Shown here one piece after another: positions 36,535-44,667 of a stretch of DNA of 64,000 bases. The notes beneath the pieces are model-generated. The model did not search any database and had not been told where the DNA came from. It saw only the letters and a list, made by a program, of their open reading frames with translations. Each line of letters starts with the position of its first letter. The first letter of the stretch is position 1. A program made the translations under genes and the position numbers. The DNA comes from CAYRYU01 sp964428355 (GTDB lineage Bacteria > Muiribacteriota > Ozemobacteria > Ozemobacterales > Ozemobacteraceae), in assembly GCA_964428355.1 (NCBI GenBank), contig CAYRYU010000020.1:14330-78329 (forward strand). Reading direction: 5' to 3'.

Positions 36535-37977
36535 TCAGGCGAACTTCAGCCGGCGGGCCGCGAAGACCAACATTTTCAGTAGAAGCCATCCATGCCGCCA
36601 TCGATCGATGTTGGTTTCGCCATAGCTTCTTTCGCCATAACGAACCGGGAGATCGAGGATCTTGAGGTTGAGCCTGGCAGCACCGAAGATCAGGTCGAAA
36701 TCCCCGAAGGGGTCGAACTCCCCGAAGTATCCACGATTGGCTGCTATCCTGCGATAATCGCGGTTCCAAAGTACCTTCGTTCCGCAGAGTGTGTCCTTGA
36801 TCGATTGGCCGAGAAGCCAGGAGAAGCCAAGGCCGAAAAACTTGTTTCCGACCAGGTTGATGAACCTCATGGATTCCTTTTCCAACGGATAAACCAGTCG
36901 GACTCCGTTGATGAAATCTCCCTTGCGGCAAACCAGTGCATCGAAGAACTTGGGTAGATCCTCCGGGGCCACGGTCAGATCGGCATCGAGGATCATCAGG
37001 ATATCCCCCCGTGCCTTGGAAAAGCCCAACCGTACCGCATCCCCCTTTCCCTTTCCGCTTTGGAAATGCAGGGAGGCGGGCAGGCGTCGGAAGCGCGGGA
37101 TCTCCCTTTCAAGAACGCGCCGGGTATCATCGGTTGAATTGCCCTCGACGAAGATCAGTTCCGTCCAGGCGCCCATTTCGGGGACTCGTTCCAGTATCGC
37201 GGTGATGTTCCCCGACTCGTTCCGGGCGGGAACCACCACCGAGACGGAAAAATCCCTCCTCGAAGATATGGGCTGGGGTCCCGGTCGGGCGAGGACGAAA
37301 TTGCACAAAGCCAGCTCTGAAAACGGAAAGGTCCGGGCGATGACGCGGTTGATGAACTCCCCCATCCGACCAAGGTCCGAAGGAACGAGGAGTTCGGTCC
37401 ATCTCCCGAGGAATTCCCAACCCGAAAGGGCGAAAAGGTGTTTCATGTCCTCGACGGTAAGCCAGTTCTGCTGCAGGTTCCTGTTCGCGAGGCCCACCCT
37501 CTGTGCGAATTTCATGGGCAGCTCCCACAGTCGGCTGTACCAGTTCATCACCAGACGGGAGGTGCCGTGACAGAAGCCGCGAAGGCGCGCCAGCACTGAC
37601 TGGATATCCCACAGATCGTTGATGAGATCGGACATGATGATATAATCGAAGGGGTCGCTTTCGGGCAGAGCCAGTTCATGGGCGTCCGAACAGAGGAAGG
37701 AAATCCCTGGAGTTCCACCGAATTTCGCCCGGGCTGCGGAAATCATGGCTTCGGAAAAATCGACTCCCACCCCGCAGCCTGGTCGCACACCGGCGAGAAG
37801 GTCCCCTCGTCCGCAGCCGATCTCCAATACCCTTTCTCCGGGCGGGATCCTGAAGGAGTAGACTGACCGGACCCATTTCCTGTAGAACGATGAGAATGAA
37901 CTGCCCGGTTTTTCCGAGGAGCCCAGGGTGTCCCAATGTTTCCGGCGTTCCCGCGTGTATTCGTGGAAGTCCATCAT
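36535..37977 (-). CDS. Fused SAM methyltransferase - family 2 glycosyltransferase
   Basis: 480 residues from the ATG at 37977 (MMDFHEYTRE), chosen for the AGGA about 9 bases upstream; a longer frame starts at 38013. The N-terminal half is a class I methyltransferase with motif I VLEIGCGRGDL (50-60) and GVDFSEAMI. The C-terminal half (from ~243) is a GT-A family 2 transferase: SVSVVVPARNESGN, IFVEGNSTDDT, and the metal site LDADLTVAPED (331-333 Asp-Ala-Asp). The fold is like dolichol-phosphate sugar synthases (DPM/GtrB-like), but no C-terminal membrane helices are evident. It may make or modify a lipid-linked sugar for the GT-C proteins nearby. Confidence 0.85.
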   Translation of the reverse strand: MMDFHEYTRERRKHWDTLGSSEKPGSSFSSFYRKWVRSVYSFRIPPGERVLEIGCGRGDLLAGVRPGCGVGVDFSEAMISAARAKFGGTPGISFLCSDAHELALPESDPFDYIIMSDLINDLWDIQSVLARLRGFCHGTSRLVMNWYSRLWELPMKFAQRVGLANRNLQQNWLTVEDMKHLFALSGWEFLGRWTELLVPSDLGRMGEFINRVIARTFPFSELALCNFVLARPGPQPISSRRDFSVSVVVPARNESGNITAILERVPEMGAWTELIFVEGNSTDDTRRVLEREIPRFRRLPASLHFQSGKGKGDAVRLGFSKARGDILMILDADLTVAPEDLPKFFDALVCRKGDFINGVRLVYPLEKESMRFINLVGNKFFGLGFSWLLGQSIKDTLCGTKVLWNRDYRRIAANRGYFGEFDPFGDFDLIFGAARLNLKILDLPVRYGERSYGETNIDRWRHGWLLLKMLVFAARRLKFA

Positions 37978-38059
37978 TACGGAAATCCTACCATGGGTCA
38001 ATTCGCCCGACAATCTCCAGAAGGATCCTGGACCCAGGCACCAATCCAGGTTTCTGTGA

Positions 38060-39634
38060 TCAGGGACTTCGGCGCTGGAGCACCCAGATCACGCTCTGAA
38101 AGGATGAACCCGTTACAGTGTATTCGTCGGGAGGCACCTTGATCTCGCATCGGGGGATGAAACCGCTTCGGATTTCCTCCCAGAAAGGGGTTCGGCGGAA
38201 AGCCTCGGGGAAGATGACCAACCAATCGGCCTTACGGATCTGGGAATCGATGGTGGTCTTTCCGAAGGCAAGGTCGGCATGGTTCAGCCCTCCAAGATCG
38301 ATCGTCCGGCGGTCTCCGAAATACCGTATCGCCCCCGCGTCGTTCACCGCCACGATGGCTGCCTCGGGTGTGTTTTCCCTAACCCAGTTTCCGGCTCCAA
38401 CGTTCAGGAGTGCGATGCACCTGGAATCCGATGCGCAACGCAACCTCCTCTCCGAAAACGACCGGGCGAAAGTGGGGATGCCGACCAGTACACCCGGCAC
38501 GAGGATGATCGCCAGGAAACGGCCCGGTCTTCCCGCCCCCTGCTTTTCGCCTCCCCCGAAAAGGGCAAGAAGGGTTGAGGCAAGCACTCCCGCGAAGGGA
38601 ACGGTCAGGACGAGGGCCGCGGGGTCGATCCAGCGTGTCCAGTAGTAGCCTTCCAGGACAATCCTGCGGGTTCCGACTACGGCGAGGAGAAAAGCCAGGG
38701 GGGCTCCCAGGAGGAGCCCGAAGATGGCCGGGGTTTCTGCGGGCTTTAGATTCCGCCTCCCGAACGGGAAAAGAAGGAGGAACGCGGGGAAGATTGCAAG
38801 GGATGCAAAACCCTGGTCCGTGAGGCATTTCCAGGCCAGGATGACGCGCTCCAGGTCGAGCCGGAAAGGCGAAGCCTTCACGTAATACGTGTTCGGAAAG
38901 GGATGCCCCGTGACCGAGAGACAGAAACTGATCCAGATTATCGTGGGACCAAGCAGGAGGAGGACCCCGAAAAGAGCTTTGAGCCAGCTTTTCTCCCCTG
39001 GCGGTTCCTCCACTGCTTCGTCGGCTTTGATGGGCAGATTATTCCACAACTCCCAAAGAGGCTTCCAGGCAAAGGGGAAGAGCATGATCGCTTCTGGCCG
39101 GGTTACGGGGCACAGTCCAAAAAGGGAAAGGGCGATCAAGGGGTTCCCCTCCATGACGGCAACCATTCCCCAGACCCAGAGAGCCACGAGAAGGAGGGGC
39201 TCCATTCCCGACAGGACCGCGAACAGGAACCGGGGTTCGCATGCGATGATCGCTGCGCCCAGGGCTCCCAGGTCGGCCGATCCCGAGAGAACCTTCAAAA
39301 GACGCGCCACTCCAAGCAGAATCGCACAACCCAGTGCGATCCCGAAAAGCTTGACCAGGACGACGACCAGATCGGTTCCGGCTCCCTCGAACCAATAGGC
39401 CGGCGCGGTAAGGATTGCCCAGAGGGGGCTGGTGCTGCCGGCTTCCTGCAACCCTTCGTTGAAGGCAAACCCGTGGCCCCATGCGAGAGAACGGGCATAA
39501 ACCGCATGGATCCAGGCATCGTCCAGGGGAAAGTCGAACCACACCTGGGAATCGAGGAGAAAGGATGCGAGTCCCAGGACATACACGATTCCTGGAAGCC
39601 AGCGCAAGAATCTCCCGCTCACCTCGTCCCTCAT
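38060..39634 (-). CDS. GT-C family membrane glycosyltransferase
   Basis: 524 residues with about eleven membrane helices. The first long loop has FDFPLDDAWIHAVYARSLAW then EGLQEAGSTSPLW, the acid-pair and G-S-T-S-P-L-W pattern of GT-C enzymes of the ArnT/AftB-like group, which use polyprenyl-phosphate sugars. The C-terminal region is periplasmic. The ATG lies in a 7-bp tandem repeat (TCCCTCA) that repeats ribosome-binding and ATG sequence. Next gene downstream is the methyltransferase-glycosyltransferase, 82 bp away. Acceptor unknown. Confidence 0.78.
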   Translation of the reverse strand: MRDEVSGRFLRWLPGIVYVLGLASFLLDSQVWFDFPLDDAWIHAVYARSLAWGHGFAFNEGLQEAGSTSPLWAILTAPAYWFEGAGTDLVVVLVKLFGIALGCAILLGVARLLKVLSGSADLGALGAAIIACEPRFLFAVLSGMEPLLLVALWVWGMVAVMEGNPLIALSLFGLCPVTRPEAIMLFPFAWKPLWELWNNLPIKADEAVEEPPGEKSWLKALFGVLLLLGPTIIWISFCLSVTGHPFPNTYYVKASPFRLDLERVILAWKCLTDQGFASLAIFPAFLLLFPFGRRNLKPAETPAIFGLLLGAPLAFLLAVVGTRRIVLEGYYWTRWIDPAALVLTVPFAGVLASTLLALFGGGEKQGAGRPGRFLAIILVPGVLVGIPTFARSFSERRLRCASDSRCIALLNVGAGNWVRENTPEAAIVAVNDAGAIRYFGDRRTIDLGGLNHADLAFGKTTIDSQIRKADWLVIFPEAFRRTPFWEEIRSGFIPRCEIKVPPDEYTVTGSSFQSVIWVLQRRSP

Positions 39635-39650
39635 CCCTCATCCCTCATCC
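39627..39650 (-). repeat. 7-bp tandem repeat overlapping a start codon
   Basis: The plus strand has TCCCTCA three times in a row plus 3 bases; the minus strand reads GGATGAG-type units. Each unit supplies an ATG and a GAGGG sequence, so ATGs occur in different frames and the previous unit's GAGGG lies 7 bases ahead of each. Confidence 0.8.
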
Positions 39651-39720
39651 AATCCCGGAAACATCTCGAACGAAAAGGTGTCGGCTTTCTCTTCCACTTT
39701 TCCCAATTCCGAAGCCGAAA

Positions 39721-42168
39721 TCAGGCTGCGTTGGGGGTCGAGGCCTCTTCCTTCGCCTGTTTGCCGGGCATCCGCCAGAGGGAGAGGGCTGCAAGGAGAT
39801 AGCAGGAAAAACCGACCCAGAAGGTCGCGGATATCGACATCTGCATCGAGATCATTATCGCGAGCACCGAGGCGCAGATCGACGCTGCCCCGTTGATTCC
39901 CCAGAACCAGGGCAGGAAGCCGGGAAGAAACGTGTTAACCCTCCCCAGGCCCACCGGAAAAGGCATTCCCATGAACAAACCCATGGGAAAAAGCATGCTG
40001 CCGGCGATCACTATCCTCACGGGGGTTTCCGCGCTCTGAAAGGAGGAAAGCACCGGGGGAAGAACCAACCCTGTCAGCGCGAGGATTCCCAAGAGCCACA
40101 GGAAAACCCTCGGGGGCTGTTCCGATTCCTGAAGAAACAGCCGCTCGGAAAGCTGACTTCCGAGGCCCGATGCCAGAAGCAGCGTGAACAGGCACACCGT
40201 GAGACTGTAGACCGGATGGCCCAGAAAGAGGTTGAACTTCTGCATGACCGCGATCTCCACCAGCAGGTAGCCCAGCCCGATTCCCGCGAAGTACACGGTC
40301 GGCAGTACAGTGAGCCCGGCGGGAGGACGGAATGGGGAGATCCAGAGCGGAAGCAGGATACAGAGGAGGGTAAGGACGGTTACAGCCACGAGGATCCCTA
40401 CCAGGAGTGCGACCGCGGCAAGGTTGAAGGAATGGAGCCCGCTTCCCCATTTCTCCGGATCGAAAAAGTCCCGGAGGGGAAGGAAGTTGAAGAAGAATGG
40501 CCGCTCGTCGGTTGGGGGGGTGATATCCATCGGAAACGCTCGTCCGAAGGCGTCCAGGTCAGGGGCTTCGAGTATGGCGGCAAAGTTCGGATCGCTTATC
40601 GTGGAGGAACCCAGGACCGTCTCATACAACATCCGTTCGCCCACTTCCCCAAGTTTCTGGCGATCGGCTGGGGAAAACGGTGTTGGGGAGACCAGAAGGG
40701 TTCCCATCCCCCGCAGAAGCTCAAGGCCCCTGTAACGGAAAGGGCTCCTGGCGAGGAGCAGGTGATCCGCCGGCTTGGTTATTCCCCGGGAACGAAGGCT
40801 CGCGGCCGCCAAAGCGACAAGGCGGTAGATTTCCGCGGGCCTGTCCTTGAGATACCAGCGGGTGACCGATAGGATGCCGTCGGGTTTGAGACGGTCGAGG
40901 AACAGCTTCCAGCTTTCCATCGTGTAGAGGGCGTTTTCGGACAGAACATAGGCTCCAGCGGCCGTTGCCGCCCAGGTGTCGATCAGGGAAATCTGCAGGA
41001 TATCGTAGGTCTCGGAGGCTCTCGAAAGAAAGGCCCGGGCCTCGTCATTCACTATCCGGACGTTGGGTATACGGTCGAGGTGGCCGGTGAAATCTCCGAA
41101 AATGTCGTTGGCGATCTTGAGGATCTCGGTGTTCACCTCGACCCCGGTAACCGACTTCTGCCCGAAAACAAGGGCCGAAAGAATATCCCGTCCCCCGCCG
41201 ACGCCTATTACCAGAACATCCGCAGAGGCCCTTAGAAAGTGAACGAGGTTGGTGACGTCATACTTGAGGAACTCGAGGTCGGAAAGGTTCCCGTCGAATC
41301 TCGTCAGGAAGGTCGCGGCAAACGAATCGATCCTCATCGTCAGCTGCTGAAGAGGTTTTGCCACGCTCGCGACCACGGAACTCAAACCCCACCCCTTTGG
41401 GAAGGACGGAACATCGGGATCACCCGAAACGGTCACCCGGGAGTAGAGGTTCCAGGATTCGAAAAGAGGCGTCTCCTCGATCTTGTCCTTGACATACTGG
41501 ACCCGTATGGCCGGGTTCTGGCCCGCGTATCCGATGGCATTCACCACGATGAAAATCGTTGCGACGAGTACGAGGGCCATGACGATCCTTCGACCGAATG
41601 ACAGATCGGGTGAATTCGCGAAGAACACCGCCCCGATTCCCGCTACAGCGGCAGCGGCAAAGATCGCGGTCGGGGCATCCGCCACCGAAAGAAGGGGATA
41701 GAGGGAGATGCATGCCGCGGCGGCTCCGCACAAATCGGCGGCGTAGAGCTTTGGAGTCTGGGAAACCGAGCTCGTAAGGGCGAGGGTTATGCACATTCCC
41801 CCGAAAACGAACGGAAGTGCCACCGCCAGAACCGTCAGGGCGATGCTGTAGACTCCAAGGACGCTCCAGGACGGGGTGAAGGGAATGCAGAGGTGGTTCA
41901 GAAAACCCGCCGGGATGGTCAGGAACAATCCAGTTGCGGTCTGGAAAAGCCGCAATCTCAGCTTCTCCCGGGAAAAGAAGCCGGGGAGGAGGAAAACGAT
42001 CATCGCTCCCGCGGTCAACCCGAACATCGAGACCGAAATGGCGAAGAAAGCGAAATGGTACCACATCGTGACGCTGAAGATCCTGGTCAAGAGGACCTCG
42101 AACATCATTATCGCCGCGGAAACCAGGAAAACCCCGGCCCGGGAGATGGATTCGGATGGCGGTTCCAC
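39721..42168 (-). CDS. Membrane protein with spermidine synthase-like domain
   Basis: 815 residues starting at GTG 42168. Six or so N-terminal membrane helices (from residue ~13), then a Rossmann methyltransferase-type domain resembling spermidine synthases: VIGVGGGRDILSAL (about residue 320), TGVEVN, VNDEARAFL, YDILQISLIDTWAAT, and then a further block of membrane helices. SpeE-like membrane fusions of this kind are widespread but their reaction is not firmly known; the pair of acidic residues that holds putrescine in true SpeE is not clear here. No ribosome-binding site precedes the GTG and a good promoter ends 6 bases before it, so the mRNA may be leaderless. Divergent from the prepilin-peptidase-like gene. 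Confidence 0.8.
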   Translation of the reverse strand: MEPPSESISRAGVFLVSAAIMMFEVLLTRIFSVTMWYHFAFFAISVSMFGLTAGAMIVFLLPGFFSREKLRLRLFQTATGLFLTIPAGFLNHLCIPFTPSWSVLGVYSIALTVLAVALPFVFGGMCITLALTSSVSQTPKLYAADLCGAAAACISLYPLLSVADAPTAIFAAAAVAGIGAVFFANSPDLSFGRRIVMALVLVATIFIVVNAIGYAGQNPAIRVQYVKDKIEETPLFESWNLYSRVTVSGDPDVPSFPKGWGLSSVVASVAKPLQQLTMRIDSFAATFLTRFDGNLSDLEFLKYDVTNLVHFLRASADVLVIGVGGGRDILSALVFGQKSVTGVEVNTEILKIANDIFGDFTGHLDRIPNVRIVNDEARAFLSRASETYDILQISLIDTWAATAAGAYVLSENALYTMESWKLFLDRLKPDGILSVTRWYLKDRPAEIYRLVALAAASLRSRGITKPADHLLLARSPFRYRGLELLRGMGTLLVSPTPFSPADRQKLGEVGERMLYETVLGSSTISDPNFAAILEAPDLDAFGRAFPMDITPPTDERPFFFNFLPLRDFFDPEKWGSGLHSFNLAAVALLVGILVAVTVLTLLCILLPLWISPFRPPAGLTVLPTVYFAGIGLGYLLVEIAVMQKFNLFLGHPVYSLTVCLFTLLLASGLGSQLSERLFLQESEQPPRVFLWLLGILALTGLVLPPVLSSFQSAETPVRIVIAGSMLFPMGLFMGMPFPVGLGRVNTFLPGFLPWFWGINGAASICASVLAIMISMQMSISATFWVGFSCYLLAALSLWRMPGKQAKEEASTPNAA

Positions 42169-42174
42169 GCGTCG

Positions 42175-42203
42175 ATTCTACAGGAATCACCCGGGTAAAG
42201 CAA
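42175..42203 (-). promoter_or_regulatory. Promoter of the membrane spermidine synthase-like gene
   Basis: On the minus strand: TTGCTT, a 17-bp spacer, TAGAAT (-10, 5/6). The -10 ends 6 bases before the GTG start codon, so transcription likely starts at the start codon. Confidence 0.65.
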
Positions 42204-42270
42204 ACCAACGCCCCTCCCGGAAATGCCGGGGACCCTCTCCAAAGTACGTAATCGGGACGATAGGAAAGCT

Positions 42271-43017
42271 ATGGGATTCGATGAAATTCCCGGTCTGAAA
42301 ATCTATATGGGAGCCATCTTCTCGATTTTCGGAAGTCTGCTGGGAAGCTTTTCCAACGTGGTGATACTCCGCACCGCATCGGGGAAATCGATCGTGTTTC
42401 CGCCTTCCTCCTGTCCCCACTGCGGACACCAGCTTTCCGCCTTCGACCTGATCCCGGTTTTCGGCTGGATCTTCCTTGGGGGAAAATGCCGTTACTGCCG
42501 CGCCCCCATTTCCGGCCAATACCCGCTCGTCGAAGCAGCAGCGGCAATCATCATGGGATCGGCATTCCTCCATGCCGGGTTCACGCGAGAACTGATTCCG
42601 GGGGCAGGTTGGGGAATCATCTGGCTCGTCATTTCGGTCATGAACCTTCGGGGGGAAATCGCCACCCCCGCTCCATTCCTCTGGGCCGTACTTTATGGTC
42701 TGGGTCTTGGCTTCCTGGCCAACCGGTCCCTTCCGGAGGGGCTGATACCGATGATCGCCGTGGCCGCAGTCTGCACAGTCATCTCATCGCGCGGGCGCAT
42801 GGATGCACGAGCGGGCCGCTTTTTCGGGACGGGACTTTCGGGAATGCTCACCACCTTGCGGTTCGGCCCATGGTTTCCCGCTTCCCTGTGCGTGATAGCC
42901 GTCCTGGATGCGGTTCTTCAGCGCAGGGCCGAAAAATGGGAAAAACGGCTCCGGATCGCGACCTTCGTCTGGAACCTGGCGGGCATCGCCCTGGGAGTGA
43001 CCTTCGGTTTCTGGTGA
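42271..43017 (+). CDS. Prepilin peptidase (A24) homologue lacking catalytic aspartates
   Basis: I chose the ATG at 42271 (MGFDEIPGLK; TAGGAAAG upstream), giving 248 residues. The N-terminal DiS-P-DiS domain has the two zinc-type pairs CPHCGHQLS and CRYCRAPIS plus GSFSNVVILR, as in PilD. In the A24 domain the first Asp motif (IDLR-type) reads VMNLRGEI (Asp to Asn), and the GxGD motif reads GTGLSGM (Asp to Leu). Both catalytic aspartates are therefore missing, while membrane segments and overall length are normal. The protein may keep N-methyltransferase activity or be a pseudoprotease. An active enzyme must exist elsewhere for the pilin at 33363. Confidence 0.75.
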   Translation: MGFDEIPGLKIYMGAIFSIFGSLLGSFSNVVILRTASGKSIVFPPSSCPHCGHQLSAFDLIPVFGWIFLGGKCRYCRAPISGQYPLVEAAAAIIMGSAFLHAGFTRELIPGAGWGIIWLVISVMNLRGEIATPAPFLWAVLYGLGLGFLANRSLPEGLIPMIAVAAVCTVISSRGRMDARAGRFFGTGLSGMLTTLRFGPWFPASLCVIAVLDAVLQRRAEKWEKRLRIATFVWNLAGIALGVTFGFW

Positions 43018-43100
43018 ACCCCCTTCTCCGGCCATTCCCCGGTATGGGGGGTGTGACCGCAAAGGGTGTGATCGCAAGGAATCAGTCCGTCAGACGCTCT

Positions 43101-43541
43101 TCACTTCCTCGACGCCGTTTGCATCTTTTCCCGGAGAAGTCGTTCCTGTTCCTTGATGAAATCCTTGAGGAATTGGTGTTCTTCAGGGAAACGGCGGAGA
43201 ATGTCGAATGCCGCGGTTTCCGCTTCGAGAATCCCGCTCCGAAGGACCTGGTGGAGCATCTCCCGGTCGGGGGCCTCGAGGCTCGTCCTTCTTTTCACCG
43301 ACAGAAGAAACTCGAGGATCTCCGGCGGAACCCCGGGCTGACCCGGAAGTTGCGGCGCGCTTTGGTCGATTCCCAGTTCGGATTGGGGTTCCGGCGGGAG
43401 AAGATCGTCCCATCTCTTCTTCAGGTTCTTGGATTCGGTGGGGGGATCGACCCGGGTGAACGGGAATTGCCCTTTCCGGATCTCGTAGATGAGTATGGCA
43501 ACGATATCGAGGATGAGGACGACGAGGAGAAAACGGTCCAT
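43101..43541 (-). CDS. Small protein with N-terminal membrane anchor, unknown function
   Basis: About 146 residues from the ATG at 43541 (MDRFLLVVLILDIVAILIY); an ATG at 43577 is also possible and no ribosome-binding site is obvious for either. A single N-terminal membrane helix is followed by a charged, Pro-rich stretch and a helical C-terminal part (ILEFLLSVKRRTSLEAPDRE, LKDFIKEQERLLREKMQ). I recognise no family. It is convergent with the prepilin-peptidase-like gene and divergent from aroC, so it stands alone. It may be a cytoplasm-facing scaffold. Confidence 0.6.
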   Translation of the reverse strand: MDRFLLVVLILDIVAILIYEIRKGQFPFTRVDPPTESKNLKKRWDDLLPPEPQSELGIDQSAPQLPGQPGVPPEILEFLLSVKRRTSLEAPDREMLHQVLRSGILEAETAAFDILRRFPEEHQFLKDFIKEQERLLREKMQTASRK

Positions 43542-43620
43542 ACTATGCAAATCGGCATTTCCAGGAGTTTTGTTCATCGGCTCTGGGAAAACCATTGGGA
43601 ATCTGGTATCCTTCGTTTGG

Positions 43621-44661
43621 ATGGCAAACACGATCGGAAACATCTTCCGGGTGACCACCTGGGGGGAATCCCACGGCCCAGCCCTTGGGGCCGTGATCGA
43701 CGGTTGTCCTGCGGGAATGCCTCTCGTTAACGGCGAAATCCGCGCGCAGTTGGATCGCGATATCCCCGATCACGAAATCGGAACTCCCCGGGGGGAGAAA
43801 AACCGCTTTCAGGTCCTGTCTGGAGTTTTCCAAGGCCGGACCCTGGGAACCCCGATTTCGATCATCATCTGGAACAACGATGCCCGACCCGATACCTACG
43901 AACCCTCTCGCGATACGCTAAGGCCCGGTCACGCCGATTTCACGTGGCTGGCCCGGTTCGGGCATACCGATTACCGTGGCGGGTCGAGGGCTTCGGGCAG
44001 GGAGTGCATCGCCCGGCTCGCGGCGGGAGCGGTTGCACGCAAAGTCGCGGGGCTGGCGGGAATCGGGTTCTCCGCAAAGGTCACGGAGATGGCAGGAATG
44101 AAGGTTTCGGACGGCCCTTCCTACGAAACCGCGAAAACCAGGGTTCTGGAACTCGGTGAAAAGGGGGAAAGCACCGGAGGGATCGTGGAGATAACGGTTT
44201 CCGGCCTTCCCGCGGGCGTGGGGGCCCCGGTTTTCGGGAAGCTCCAGGCGGAGCTGGGAAGGGCCTTCCTTTCGATCGGGGGGGTAAAGGGTTGCGAGTA
44301 TGGAACCGGGTTCGAAGCGGCCAGGATGACCGGAAGCACCCATAATGACCCGTTCCGCATCACCGAGAACGGGGTCGAGACCGATGGAAACCGTTGCGGG
44401 GGCCTGCTTGGTGGAATCACCACGGGAGCCGACATCGTTTTCCGGCTTGCGGTCAAGCCCACCCCCACCATCGCCATCCCCCAGAAGACCGTAGATGTCG
44501 GGAAGAAGCAGGAGATCACCGCCGGATACAAGGGCCGCTTCGACAAGAATTTTGCGCCCCGGGTGGTTCCCATCGCCGAATCGATGGCCGCCATCGTGGT
44601 CGTCGACCACCTCATGGGGTCTGGCCTGATCTCTCCCATACGAAGTCCCGATCCGGACTGA
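43621..44661 (+). CDS. aroC: Chorismate synthase
   Basis: 346 residues from the ATG at 43621 (MANTIGNIFRVTTWGESHGP). Converts 5-enolpyruvylshikimate 3-phosphate to chorismate using reduced FMN. Signature motifs: GESHGPALGAVIDGCPAG, GHADFTWLARFGHTDYRGGS with RASGREC, GCEYGTGFEAARMTGS, HNDPFRI, NRCGGLLGGITTG, and VKPTPTI. The family usually reads RGGGRSSARET; here it is RGGSRASGREC, a mild variation. The TMTC-like gene starts 6 bp after the stop, so they probably share a transcript. Confidence 0.95.
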   Translation: MANTIGNIFRVTTWGESHGPALGAVIDGCPAGMPLVNGEIRAQLDRDIPDHEIGTPRGEKNRFQVLSGVFQGRTLGTPISIIIWNNDARPDTYEPSRDTLRPGHADFTWLARFGHTDYRGGSRASGRECIARLAAGAVARKVAGLAGIGFSAKVTEMAGMKVSDGPSYETAKTRVLELGEKGESTGGIVEITVSGLPAGVGAPVFGKLQAELGRAFLSIGGVKGCEYGTGFEAARMTGSTHNDPFRITENGVETDGNRCGGLLGGITTGADIVFRLAVKPTPTIAIPQKTVDVGKKQEITAGYKGRFDKNFAPRVVPIAESMAAIVVVDHLMGSGLISPIRSPDPD

Positions 44662-44667
44662 ATCACG

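Noticed and set aside
43050..43082. Short direct repeat GTGTGAYCGCAA between convergent genes
   Set aside because: Only two imperfect 14-15-bp copies, no known element or promoter; likely chance or a small duplication.
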